A program made the position numbers and the translations under genes. From contig DKBB01000231.1 of assembly GCA_002451015.1 (NCBI GenBank), positions 1 to 15,112 of the forward strand: a DNA stretch of 15,112 nucleotides, in the 5' to 3' direction. The stretch comes from Acidobacteria bacterium UBA6911 (lineage in GTDB: Bacteria; Acidobacteriota; UBA6911). This document shows, one piece after another, positions 8,131 to 15,106 of this stretch (its first letter is position 1; each line of letters starts with the position of its first letter). The notes under the pieces were generated by a model, which saw only the letters and a list, made by a program, of their open reading frames with translations, was not told the DNA's origin and ran no database searches.

Positions 8131-9009
8131 TTAATCCGCCGGTACTTCAACCAGGGATATATGGAGTCCCTGCACCTCGGAAGGCTCCAGAAAAATCTCT
8201 CCATTTCCTTTATTTCCTAACAATTTCTGCTCTCGCAGAAACGCCTCGGCGCGCTCGAGTGCTTTCACTTTCAGAACAATCCTCTGGATGCTGTTTTTTG
8301 TTCCCGGGATGATATGGAAAGCCGGTCCCAGAACCGCGTGCAGGTATCCTTTTTTGTCCGGCTTTCCCAGCAACCGGATCCACTCGGTCTCATAGTTCTT
8401 ATGATTTACGGTTTCCAGCACGATTGCATGCATCGATTCAATGCCGAGCGGTCCGCCGCCGTTCAGCAGCAACCGGTTGCCCCACTGTTTCCTCCGGACG
8501 TTCACCTGCAGGAACTGCTCGCTGTATTCAACAAGAGACACGTGAAGAAGCGGAGTGGAGAGGGAAGGGATGTTCACCGTTGTATAGGCAGTTCCTTTTG
8601 TCCTGTCGGGAAGAATTGATACTTGGGGCTGCGGAGGCTCGTAGGGGATCCCGATGATTCGCAGTTCCTGGAGCGCCTCTTCCAGAGGGTAGGGTTCGAA
8701 GGACAGTCCTGTATAGCGCGCTGTCGCGGGTTTTTCCTTTTGGTGTCCGTACCGGTACATTTCAAGGACGATGTCGCCAGTGCTTACGCTGCCGCTAGTA
8801 TAGGCCTGCTGCTCGGTAAGCGGCCAGGCAACAGGCAGCTTTAAGGTTTCGGCAAAGAAATTAAACAGGGCCCCAGGATCGCCGGATTCGATCAGGATGC
8901 GGTCCGCCTGGCGAACGACCGGGCCCTTACGCTTGGTTCTTTCCTGCGAGGCGGCGGGCGCCAGAGCCATGGACAGGATTGCGATTATAAAGAAACTACG
9001 GCGGGGCAT
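8131..9009 (-). CDS. Secreted VOC (glyoxalase-like) superfamily protein
   Basis: This is a 292-residue protein with a signal peptide (positive RR, hydrophobic FFIIAILSMALAPAA, likely cut after AAS at 19-21), so it should act in the periplasm. From about residue 35 it shows the vicinal-oxygen-chelate pattern: ADRILIESGDPGALFNFFAE at 36-55, then SGSVSTGDIVLEMYRYG, and LSFEPYPLEEALQELRIIG, i.e. strand, helix with aromatic F-x-x-x-L, two strands and the next helix. A second module appears after about 195 (IESMHAIVLETVN, and later IQRIVLKVKALERAEAFLRE). This resembles the glyoxalase-like domain 3 family. Metal ligands cannot be assigned with confidence, and no substrate can be named. Start ATG 9009 has GGAG five bases upstream. 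It follows the AmgK-like gene by 52 bases and may share its transcript. Confidence 0.72.
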   Translation of the reverse strand: MPRRSFFIIAILSMALAPAASQERTKRKGPVVRQADRILIESGDPGALFNFFAETLKLPVAWPLTEQQAYTSGSVSTGDIVLEMYRYGHQKEKPATARYTGLSFEPYPLEEALQELRIIGIPYEPPQPQVSILPDRTKGTAYTTVNIPSLSTPLLHVSLVEYSEQFLQVNVRRKQWGNRLLLNGGGPLGIESMHAIVLETVNHKNYETEWIRLLGKPDKKGYLHAVLGPAFHIIPGTKNSIQRIVLKVKALERAEAFLREQKLLGNKGNGEIFLEPSEVQGLHISLVEVPAD

Positions 9010-9061
9010 TTATACTCCATAAATGATGTTTCAAGTAAATGTACGAGGCTATTGCATTATA

Positions 9062-10084
9062 TCAAATGTCGAAATGCCAGTCGTTCCGGGATAGGAGATC
9101 CCGGCATTGAAAAGCGAGTTTTTGTAGAAGGATCAAGCTGCCGGTGTTTTCGAGAACGAGGCAGAGGTTCTCCAATCCCGGACGAACCTGTGCAAGATAG
9201 TCCCGGATGCCCCGGGTGACTCCCTGGAATCCATAGGCGCCCAGTGCCTGCATCAGGCGTTGTGCAGACGCTTCCATGAAAGTCTGACGGAAACCGCTCC
9301 AGCCCCCTTTCGATTTCGATATTTGGAAATAGAAAAGCAGCAGTTCTTCGCGCTCGCTTTCGGACAGGGCGGCGTAGGGATCGTAGAGCAGGGACCCAAG
9401 GTCATAGAAAAGAGTGCCGAAGCGCATGCCCTGGAAGTCGATAAGGTAGGGCGCATCCTGAAAAATCATGATGTTCGGTGACTGCAGGTCGCGATGCACG
9501 AGACTGTGCGGGAGAGCGGAGAGTTTTTCCGCCAATGCGATGAGCTCCTTTTCAAGCGCTTGCCGGAAGCTGGATTCCGGATAGATCCGGCAAAGTCGTT
9601 CGACAAAATTTTCAATGAAATAGTTCCGTTCCCAGTTGTATAGAGAGGGACCGAAAGGCTCCGACAGCGGCACCCGATCGGCTGGAAAATGCAGAGCCGG
9701 ATAGGAATGGAGACGATGGGCGATTGCTAACGTTTCCTGATATAAAGTCCGGCGCTTTTTCCAGGATACTTGTTGAAGGGAGTGAAGGTCGACATCCCCC
9801 AGGTCCTGCATCACAATGAAACAATTCCCAGGTTCGTGGCCGAGTATCCTGGCTGTTGGGATATTGATGCTTATGAGGAAAAGGGCGATATCAGCAAAGT
9901 AGGCATTTTCGCGCCGGGTGGGGTTGTAGTGCGCAAGTACAGCCGATTCATCATTGTTCCAGGTCATACGGAAGTATTCTCTATCCGAACCTCTTTGCGT
10001 GAAGGGATGCAGTTCGATTTCCGTTGTCTTTGAAAGTCCAAGGGTCTGTTGCGCGTAGGGGATGAGTCCGTCGGGAATAACCAT
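9062..10084 (-). CDS. AmgK-like sugar (MurNAc/GlcNAc) anomeric kinase
   Basis: This is a 340-residue protein of the aminoglycoside phosphotransferase fold. GSDREYFRM at 32-40 matches the phosphate-binding loop of AmgK-type kinases; the Brenner motif HRDLQSPNIM at 197-206 gives catalytic Asp199 and Asn204; IDFQGMRFG at 215-223 gives the metal-binding Asp216. Pseudomonas AmgK phosphorylates MurNAc or GlcNAc at the anomeric carbon and MurU then makes the UDP-sugar. The same two-gene order here suggests that function, but mupP, the third Pseudomonas gene, is not seen. I placed the start at ATG 10084, not the TTG three bases before it: TGATG overlaps the stop of the upstream gene by one base, and GGAGG lies four bases upstream, typical of translational coupling. 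Kinase fold sure, substrate inferred. Confidence 0.85.
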   Translation of the reverse strand: MVIPDGLIPYAQQTLGLSKTTEIELHPFTQRGSDREYFRMTWNNDESAVLAHYNPTRRENAYFADIALFLISINIPTARILGHEPGNCFIVMQDLGDVDLHSLQQVSWKKRRTLYQETLAIAHRLHSYPALHFPADRVPLSEPFGPSLYNWERNYFIENFVERLCRIYPESSFRQALEKELIALAEKLSALPHSLVHRDLQSPNIMIFQDAPYLIDFQGMRFGTLFYDLGSLLYDPYAALSESEREELLLFYFQISKSKGGWSGFRQTFMEASAQRLMQALGAYGFQGVTRGIRDYLAQVRPGLENLCLVLENTGSLILLQKLAFQCRDLLSRNDWHFDI

Positions 10085-10812
10085 CAATCCTCCGGTGCGG
10101 CGATCCGAGTCTTTAAAATTTCATAGGCTTCAGGTGACCCGATATCGTGCCAGTCGCCGTCGTCGATCACAATCCCCGCAATAGAACCGGGATGGCTTCG
10201 AATTCTGTCGAGAAATACTGTAATGATCGATTCGATTTTTCCTGCTTCCATATGTTGAAGCAAGGAGGTTTCCACGGCGTAGATCCCTGTAAAGAGGCAC
10301 TTTCGTACTCCGGGATTCCCTAGAGAGTTCCGAATGTCGCATATCGATCCCTGACTCTCGACGGATACGTTCAGTTGCGGGCCATTGCTTCGAAGGACCA
10401 GTGTGGCTTCCGGTCGATTTGTATTGTGAGATTGCAATAATTTGTTCAAACAAAAATTCGCTATAATATCCCCGTTGTAGCACACGATGGCTTCATCTTC
10501 GGTAAGCAGGTCTTCGATATTCTTAAGTCCACCTGCCGTATCCAGCAGGATCGGTTCATTGCGGAACAGAATCGGTCGCTCCCGCCATTTCCGGTCCGGA
10601 AATTTCTCAAGGTACACTTCCGGGCAATGGTGTGTGTTGACGATAAATCGATCCACACCGGCGCTTATAAGATGGTCCATGGCATAGGTAATGGCGGGAT
10701 GTCCGCCTAACTCAAGGAGCGGTTTTGGGCATGATTCCGTCAGCGGGCGAAGCCGTATACCGAGTCCCGCGCCCAGGATAAAGGCCGTTTTGAATCTGCG
10801 TCCTGTTTCCAT
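10084..10812 (-). CDS. MurU-like sugar-1-phosphate nucleotidyltransferase
   Basis: This is a 242-residue nucleotidyltransferase of the GT-A type that would join a nucleotide to a sugar-1-phosphate in the cytoplasm. Residues 11-32 carry the glycine-rich pyrophosphorylase signature ([14 protein letters not shown], then PKPLLELGG), LDTAGGL is at 90-96, the metal-binding NGD at 113-115 and [10 protein letters not shown] at 221-230. Close relatives include MurU (UDP-MurNAc formation) and mannose-1-phosphate guanylyltransferases; the coupled AmgK-like kinase favours MurU. The frame also allows TTG at 10842, ten codons earlier. I preferred ATG 10812, since the signature normally starts close to the N-terminus, but neither site has a clear Shine-Dalgarno sequence, so the start is uncertain. 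It diverges from asd, with the repeat-rich gap between. Confidence 0.83.
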   Translation of the reverse strand: METGRRFKTAFILGAGLGIRLRPLTESCPKPLLELGGHPAITYAMDHLISAGVDRFIVNTHHCPEVYLEKFPDRKWRERPILFRNEPILLDTAGGLKNIEDLLTEDEAIVCYNGDIIANFCLNKLLQSHNTNRPEATLVLRSNGPQLNVSVESQGSICDIRNSLGNPGVRKCLFTGIYAVETSLLQHMEAGKIESIITVFLDRIRSHPGSIAGIVIDDGDWHDIGSPEAYEILKTRIAAPED

Positions 10813-10860
10813 CGTTTCATATGATGGTTGTTCGACTGGCAAAGAACAAGCAATTTAATA

Positions 10861-11093
10861 ATGAGTGTCCACGTTTCAACCTGCTCACGGATCAAGGTTT
10901 CCGTTGACCGCCGATTGATTGGTGTTCAGGAATTCAATTCGAAATACCAATGGGTGTCCAGGATTTAAAAAAAGTAATGAAGATCTATGAACATTGGATC
11001 TCCACAATTTTTCTAATTCATCCCCAAATTTATATGGGTGTCCATAATTTCTTCCGCATTGCATCTTTAATAACAATGGGTGTCCACGATTTC
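10861..11093 (+). repeat. Array of six ATGGGTGTCCA-type motifs in the murU-asd gap
   Basis: The 379 to 409-base AT-rich gap between the two divergent genes carries direct copies of a motif with core ATGGGTGTCCA, two variable bases and ATTT. Clear copies start at 10950 (ATGGGTGTCCAGGATTT), 11034 (ATGGGTGTCCATAATTT) and 11076 (ATGGGTGTCCACGATTT). Degenerate ones start at 10861 (ATGAGTGTCCACGTTTC), 10918 (ATTGGTGTTCAGGAATTC) and 10994 (TTGGATCTCCACAATTT). Measured on the TCC triplet the steps are 57, 32, 44, 40 and 42 bases. The sequence between copies is not conserved. No ORF with a ribosome site is seen in the array. Confidence 0.8.
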
Positions 11094-11129
11094 TGTAATG
11101 GCGGTTTTCGATTTAAATGGAATCAGGTA

Positions 11130-11157
11130 TTATCTTTGAACGGATTTGCACTACAAT
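11130..11157 (+). promoter_or_regulatory. Possible promoter for asd
   Basis: TACAAT (11152-11157, five of six to the -10 consensus) lies 16 bases after TTATCT (11130-11135, a weak -35). It sits just downstream of the last repeat copy and would give a leader of about 58 bases before the asd GTG. Confidence 0.3.
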
Positions 11158-11221
11158 TGTGGAGTAAACAGAGAGAAAGGACAACGCTCTCCGCTGGAGG
11201 GCTTAAACGGGAGCAGATACG

Positions 11222-12337
11222 GTGAGAGTCGGATTCGTTGGCTGGCGTGGTATGGTCGGATCCGTTCTGATGGAGCGGATGCTGGCGGAAAACGGTTTTT
11301 CAGGCCTGGAAGCGCATTTCTTCACCACCTCGAATGTAGGCGGCAAGGGCCCGGATTTAGGCGAGGGGGAGACGATTCTGAAGAATGCGTTTGACTTGAA
11401 GGATCTGTCTGAAATGGAGGTCATCCTTACCTGTCAGGGGGGCGGGTATACCACGGAAGTCTACGGAAAGCTCCGGGAATCCGGCTGGAGCGGTTACTGG
11501 ATCGATGCCGCATCTACATTGCGGATGGAGAACGAGGCGCGGATAGTTCTGGATCCCGTCAACCGTTCGGTCATAGATGAAGCGCTGGCGGCAGGAATTA
11601 AAACCTATGCAGGCGGCAATTGCACGGTAAGCCTCATGTTGATGGCACTGGGCGGTCTTTTCAAGGCCGACCTCGTTGAATGGCTGACTTCGATGACCTA
11701 TCAGTCGGCTTCCGGCGCGGGAGCGGCCAATATGCGGGAACTTGTTGCACAAATGGTCGCTATCGGCGATTACGCCAGGCCGATGCTTGACGATCCGGCC
11801 GCCACGGCACTGGATCTCGACCGTCGAGTTACGGATGCCCTGAGTTCGGACTCTCTGCCTGTGGACAACTTCGGTGTTCCACTTGCCGCAAGCCTGATCC
11901 CCTGGATCGATCGCCCGTTAGATAAAGGTCAGACCCGCGAAGAGTGGAAGGGCATGGCGGAAACCAACCGTATTCTCGGCACCGAACAGGCAATACCGGT
12001 CGACGGTATCTGCGTCCGCATCGGGGCCATGCGATGCCACTCCCAGGCATTCACCATTAAGCTGAAGCATAATGTGCCGTTGGATGAGATTACGGAAATA
12101 GTCGGAAGTGCCAACGACTGGGTTGAAGTGATCGACAACAACAAGGAAGAAACCCTGAAACGCTTGAGCCCTGCGGTGGTTTCGGGAAAATTGAAGGTGC
12201 CGGTGGGGCGTATCCGCAAAATGCTGATTGGGGCCGATTACCTTACCGCTTTTTCCGTCGGCGACCAACTGCTGTGGGGTGCCGCGGAGCCCCTGCATCG
12301 CATGCTCCGCATTGTTCGCGAGCACCTGGGAAGTTGA
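11222..12337 (+). CDS. asd: Aspartate-semialdehyde dehydrogenase (Gram-negative type)
   Basis: This is a 371-residue enzyme that reduces aspartyl-4-phosphate with NADPH to aspartate semialdehyde, the branch point to diaminopimelate/lysine, threonine and methionine. It closely follows the E. coli Asd pattern, not the shorter Gram-positive/archaeal type: VGFVGWRGMVGSVLM at 3-17 (NADP-binding loop), TCQGGGYT at 70-77, WIDAASTLRM at 93-102, the nucleophile Cys134 in GGNCTVSLML, LPVDNFGVPLA near 212-222, the substrate-binding RCHSQAF with His273, and SVGDQLLWGAAEPLRR-like ending (here GDQLLWGAAEPLHRML). The start is GTG 11222, with GGGAG eight bases upstream; no in-frame ATG fits. It stands alone on the plus strand and converges on the genes at 12560-14875. 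Confidence 0.97.
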   Translation: MRVGFVGWRGMVGSVLMERMLAENGFSGLEAHFFTTSNVGGKGPDLGEGETILKNAFDLKDLSEMEVILTCQGGGYTTEVYGKLRESGWSGYWIDAASTLRMENEARIVLDPVNRSVIDEALAAGIKTYAGGNCTVSLMLMALGGLFKADLVEWLTSMTYQSASGAGAANMRELVAQMVAIGDYARPMLDDPAATALDLDRRVTDALSSDSLPVDNFGVPLAASLIPWIDRPLDKGQTREEWKGMAETNRILGTEQAIPVDGICVRIGAMRCHSQAFTIKLKHNVPLDEITEIVGSANDWVEVIDNNKEETLKRLSPAVVSGKLKVPVGRIRKMLIGADYLTAFSVGDQLLWGAAEPLHRMLRIVREHLGS

Positions 12338-12386
12338 GTTACTTATCGCATAAGCTCATACCGCAGATGCTTATAGAGTATTTTCA

Positions 12387-12428
12387 GCGTTTCCCGTTAT
12401 CAAAGAAAGGACCTCATACGGGAAACGC
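12387..12428. repeat. 11-bp inverted repeat downstream of asd
   Basis: GCGTTTCCCGT (12387-12397) and ACGGGAAACGC (12418-12428) are perfect inverted repeats with a 20-base spacer. A second small hairpin GGTGG-TAAAT-CCACC follows at 12431-12445. Neither strand has a T-run after the stem, so it is not a standard intrinsic terminator, though it lies between convergent genes where one would be useful. Confidence 0.6.
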
Positions 12429-12559
12429 CGGGTGGTAAATCCACCTGACTGTAAACTTACGCAGTATGCATTCTTTCTCTTGAAGTATGTATCCGAACTT
12501 CTCTTGAAAATTCTCCGTTTTGGGAAACCTTAAGCGCTCAACGGTTATACGGTGAGGGT

Positions 12560-12733
12560 TTAAACCTTATCGCACCGTACATTGCCCAGAGCTTCTTCCG
12601 CACGATTTTCGTTTTTAGCCAGGATTTCTTCAGGACCGAAAGCCTCATTACAGAACCTGCAATGAAACTGGATGCCTTTTCATGTCGCTGTCAAAATCAC
12701 TCTTTTCTCATTGCAGGATGGACAGATCAACAT
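12560..12733 (-). pseudogene. Zinc-ribbon ORF with an in-frame TGA (broken gene or selenoprotein candidate)
   Basis: From ATG 12733 the minus strand reads 57 codons to TAA at 12562-12560, interrupted only by TGA at codon 18 (12682-12680). The same frame carries two zinc knuckles, CPSC at residues 4-7 before the TGA and CRFC at 25-28 after it, 17 residues apart, followed by an acidic, probably helical tail (GPEEILAKNENRAEEALG). A knuckle on each side of the stop in one frame strongly suggests one former or recoded reading frame. AGGGGA lies eight bases before the ATG, a good ribosome site. It follows the VWA gene by 44 bases on the same strand. Simplest reading: a point mutation (for example from AGA, CGA or GGA). 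Alternative: selenocysteine insertion, since a SECIS-like hairpin follows. A sequencing error is also possible. Function unknown. Confidence 0.55.
12641..12669 (-). promoter_or_regulatory. Hairpin resembling a bacterial SECIS element after the in-frame TGA
   Basis: On the minus strand, AGTTTCATTGCA (12669-12658) pairs with TGTAATGAGGCT (12652-12641) in 12 continuous pairs including three G-U, closing the loop GGTTC. The stem starts 10 bases and the loop 22 bases after the TGA. The apex TTGCAGGTTCTG is close to TTGCAGGTCTG of the E. coli fdhF SECIS as I remember it. The same bases encode the CRFC knuckle, so the likeness may be chance. Confidence 0.35.
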
Positions 12734-12751
12734 GGAGATTTCCCCTGATTT

Positions 12752-12774
12752 CATTGAGGGTGTCATGATTTTCT
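12752..12774 (+). repeat. Degenerate copy of the ATGGGTGTCCA motif
   Basis: CATTGAGGGTGTCATGATTTTC resembles the motif with one C missing from GTGTCCA. It sits in the 44-base space between the VWA gene and the zinc-ribbon ORF. This is the weakest member listed. Confidence 0.35.
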
Positions 12775-12777
12775 ATA

Positions 12778-13776
12778 TCAATTCCGCGGTTCCGATGATT
12801 CCAGGACTGCGTAGTAACCCTGCCGGGCGCGGATCTGCAAATCGGGTTTCCGGGGAATGGATACCAAAATATTACGAAAGGATCCGTCGGTGCTGGAGTT
12901 GGAGGAGTAATAGCTCAACAGGTACTGGGCTCTCAGTTCTACCGCAATTTTGTGGTAGATTCCTTCAAGATCCAAATTCCGGGTTAATACAAAAGCCGCT
13001 CCTCCGGTTTTTCCTGTGAGTGAAACTAGCCACTCCTGCCCTTGCTGACTGATTTCATTCAACCTGATTGAAGGGCCGCTCGGATTTATGGCATACACGA
13101 CTGTATTAGAACGCCGCATGGCATCCAGCGCATCCGAAAATCCATAATTGCTGATGTTGTCTTCCCCGTCGGAGAATACAACCGCGGCTTGACGTGTGCT
13201 GGGAGCCGTTGATTGACTCAGAAACCCGGCGGCTGTGGCGATTGTGTCAAAAAAAGCGGTGGCGTGTTCTGTCGGCTCTAAAAGTGAAAGAACCCGCAAC
13301 ACTTCATCCAGGGAGAGGGATCCCTCGATATGAAGCCGGGGTTGCTTGCCGATGGTAATAATGGAAACCGAATCTCCGGGTTTCCACACCTTTTCCAGGA
13401 ATTGACTTGCGGCTGTGCGTTCGAATTCGAAATCGGATTCGACGCTTTCAGTGAGATCTAAAATCAGGGTAAGCTGCAGGGGCGACTGCCCCGCTTCGAT
13501 CATTGTCAGTATTCTTTCCGTCCGGCCGTCCTCTTTTATCAGAAAATCCTCCTTGTCAAGGTTCGCAACGGGGGATCCGACGGCGTCTGTTACAGAGACT
13601 GGAACCGTGACAAGATTAGTGCTGATCCGTATGGCACCCGGTGAATGTCGCCTCATAGCTAGCCTGGCATCTGGTCTACCTTCGGCCCGAATTTGAGCCG
13701 GCAGGTATTGCCAGATGCACAGGCAAAGGAGCTGTAGGCAGATACGATTCATTCGTCGTAAAAAAAACGTTCGCAT
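12778..13776 (-). CDS. Secreted VWA protein of the acidobacterial 'VWFA-related' family
   Basis: This is a 332-residue protein with an N-terminal signal sequence (RRMNRICLQLLCLCIWQYLPA, then a charged region). It follows the TIGR03436-type layout: a beta-rich segment TNLVTVPVSVTDAVG at 53-67 and KEDFLIKEDGR at 75-85, then a von Willebrand A domain from about 101 with the metal site D-x-T-x-S at 107-111 (LDLTES; most VWA domains have D-x-S-x-S), VFSDGEDN at 200-207, and a C-terminal part with YLLSYYSSN, DGSFRNILV and LQIRARQGYYAV (313-324). The family is abundant in Acidobacteriota; its role is unknown, presumably binding or assembly in the envelope. Start ATG 13776 has AGGA directly before it; ATG 13752 is an alternative with no better site. 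It lies 31 bases behind the OmpA-like gene, probably one operon. Confidence 0.85.
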   Translation of the reverse strand: MRTFFLRRMNRICLQLLCLCIWQYLPAQIRAEGRPDARLAMRRHSPGAIRISTNLVTVPVSVTDAVGSPVANLDKEDFLIKEDGRTERILTMIEAGQSPLQLTLILDLTESVESDFEFERTAASQFLEKVWKPGDSVSIITIGKQPRLHIEGSLSLDEVLRVLSLLEPTEHATAFFDTIATAAGFLSQSTAPSTRQAAVVFSDGEDNISNYGFSDALDAMRRSNTVVYAINPSGPSIRLNEISQQGQEWLVSLTGKTGGAAFVLTRNLDLEGIYHKIAVELRAQYLLSYYSSNSSTDGSFRNILVSIPRKPDLQIRARQGYYAVLESSEPRN

Positions 13777-13807
13777 TCCTGTCTTATCGTCTAAATTAAA
13801 GTCGATA

Positions 13808-14875
13808 TTACTGAATCGGCTCGCCAGCTCCTGATAGGGAAGGTTCGGTTTGCGTTAATCCTTTGCTTACCAGAATTCGCACTTCAACGCGGCGATTCTG
13901 CTGCCGACCTGTGCGCGTCTGGTTGTTTGCTATCGGTTGGTTTTCCCCATATCCCATGGGAGTAATAAACCGCCGTATCGGTATCCCAAAGGTTTCGGCC
14001 ATGTGCCGGATTACCGAATCAGCTCTCTTCTGACTTAACATCCGGTTGTATTCGGCACTTCCATCGGACGAGGCGAACCCGGCGACTTCCACCAGGTACC
14101 CTGTTTCGTTTTCCAGCAGTCCAGCAAGGGCCTGCAGGTCGCTTTTGGCCTCTTCTGAGAGGGCTTCACTGCCGGCGGCAAAGAGAACAACAACGGTTGA
14201 TTTTACTTGGTATTCGTCCAATGCGGAGATGCGATCATTTGTCGCAACCATGCCCTCTTCTGCGAATGACTTGGCATTGGTGGCGGCCGACATGGCCCGG
14301 TCTGCCGATTCCTGAGCCTTCTGTGCCTCGGTACGGGCGGAATTGGAAACTTCGGACAGTTCCCGGACCTGTCCGGAGAGTCTGCGGGCATTCTGTTCGC
14401 TTTCGTCCAGACGTATTTGGGCTTCTTTTAAATCATCCTCAACGGGTAAGACGCGTGTATCCATTGTCCGGGCCATTTCAAGGTCGCCGTTTCGAATCTT
14501 GATTTCTTTGGCGACAAGGGTTCCCTTGCTGTCGCCAGTGCCCTGGACTTCCACTTGCAGGCCGCGAAGCAGGTCTTCTTCAGTATAGTTTTTCGCGCCT
14601 CGGAACGGATTCTTCTTTCGCTCTTTTATTTCAGTGTCGCTGGAAATGGATACGTTGTAAACAATACCCCCAGGGCATAGTAGGGTTAAGCCGGAGGATT
14701 TCTTTTCCAATATCACCCCTTCAACCTTGAGTTTCTGTCCGGTCTGAACTTGGACCGCATCGGGCTGCAATTGTTCGGTGTCGGCTTTATCCTGTGCATA
14801 CCCCATACCGGCGACGGACAGTACAAGCGTAAATAACAGTACATATATGAGATGACGACTTTTTAAGTTTTTCAT
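13808..14875 (-). CDS. OmpA-family peptidoglycan-binding protein with DUF5666-like N-terminal domain
   Basis: This is a 355-residue exported protein. A signal peptide (KNLKSRHLIYVLLFTLVLSVAG, likely cut after GYA at 25-27) is followed by a beta-rich domain at about 46-128 (LKVEGVILEKKSSGLTLLC ... LQVEVQGTG ... LVAKEIKI) that looks like a DUF5666/OB-type fold. A coiled coil with Ala-rich heptads occupies about 145-222, as in Lpp-like spacers. An OmpA C-terminal domain occupies about 226-335: VEVAGFASSDGS, NRMLSQKRADSV, GYGENQPIANN and GRQQNRRVEV, with Asp271 and Arg329 in the usual diaminopimelate-binding positions. It has no beta-barrel, so it is likely periplasmic, tethering something to peptidoglycan. 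I chose ATG 14875: AGGAGG lies four bases upstream and the signal peptide starts there. ATG 14899 in frame is only two bases from its own GGAG. No lipobox cysteine is seen. Confidence 0.9.
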   Translation of the reverse strand: MKNLKSRHLIYVLLFTLVLSVAGMGYAQDKADTEQLQPDAVQVQTGQKLKVEGVILEKKSSGLTLLCPGGIVYNVSISSDTEIKERKKNPFRGAKNYTEEDLLRGLQVEVQGTGDSKGTLVAKEIKIRNGDLEMARTMDTRVLPVEDDLKEAQIRLDESEQNARRLSGQVRELSEVSNSARTEAQKAQESADRAMSAATNAKSFAEEGMVATNDRISALDEYQVKSTVVVLFAAGSEALSEEAKSDLQALAGLLENETGYLVEVAGFASSDGSAEYNRMLSQKRADSVIRHMAETFGIPIRRFITPMGYGENQPIANNQTRTGRQQNRRVEVRILVSKGLTQTEPSLSGAGEPIQ

Positions 14876-15052
14876 ACAACCTCCTGGTTCATGATTCATT
14901 TCTCCTACTTCCGTTCCAGCGAATAAGGGGTACTATTTGTGATTTACAACACAATATATCTAATTGCAAACATCGTGCCAGATTAATATTATTTGTAAAA
15001 TGTTGTTAATAGTGTGGTTATGGATTATATCCTTATCTGCGCCATGGATAGA

Positions 15053-15073
15053 ATCAGGGAAATTTTCCCTGAT
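15053..15073. repeat. 21-base near-perfect palindrome
   Basis: ATCAGGGAAATTTTCCCTGAT is a 10-bp inverted repeat around one central base. It lies about 180 bases upstream of the OmpA-like gene in an AT-rich region (14930-15112) without an evident gene, and 18 bases from the motif copy at the right edge. It could be an operator or part of a repeat unit; it has no T-run and is not a terminator. Confidence 0.6.
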
Positions 15074-15089
15074 CCAGAAAAAATCTAAA

Positions 15090-15106
15090 AACGTGGACAC
15101 CCATGA
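15090..15106 (-). repeat. Copy of the ATGGGTGTCCA motif at the right edge
   Basis: The minus strand reads ATCATGGGTGTCCACGTTTTTAG, matching the core exactly over ATGGGTGTCCACG. It is in reverse orientation relative to the array at 10861-11093. The window ends six bases later, so its context is cut off. Confidence 0.7.

Noticed and set aside
10861..11093. CRISPR array
   Set aside because: Repeats are only about 17 bases, strongly degenerate, with uneven 32-57 base steps, and no cas gene is present.
10950..11225. Plus-strand reading frame of 91 codons across the repeat array, containing MGVQDL, MGVHNF and MGVHDF and ending four bases into asd
   Set aside because: It exists because three repeat copies happen to be a multiple of three apart. 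There is no ribosome site before its ATG and the residues between copies look random. The GTGA overlap with asd is noted but is not enough.
12672..13019. Plus-strand frame of 115 codons over the zinc-ribbon and VWA 3' ends
   Set aside because: It is antisense to the better supported VWA gene and has no recognisable motif.
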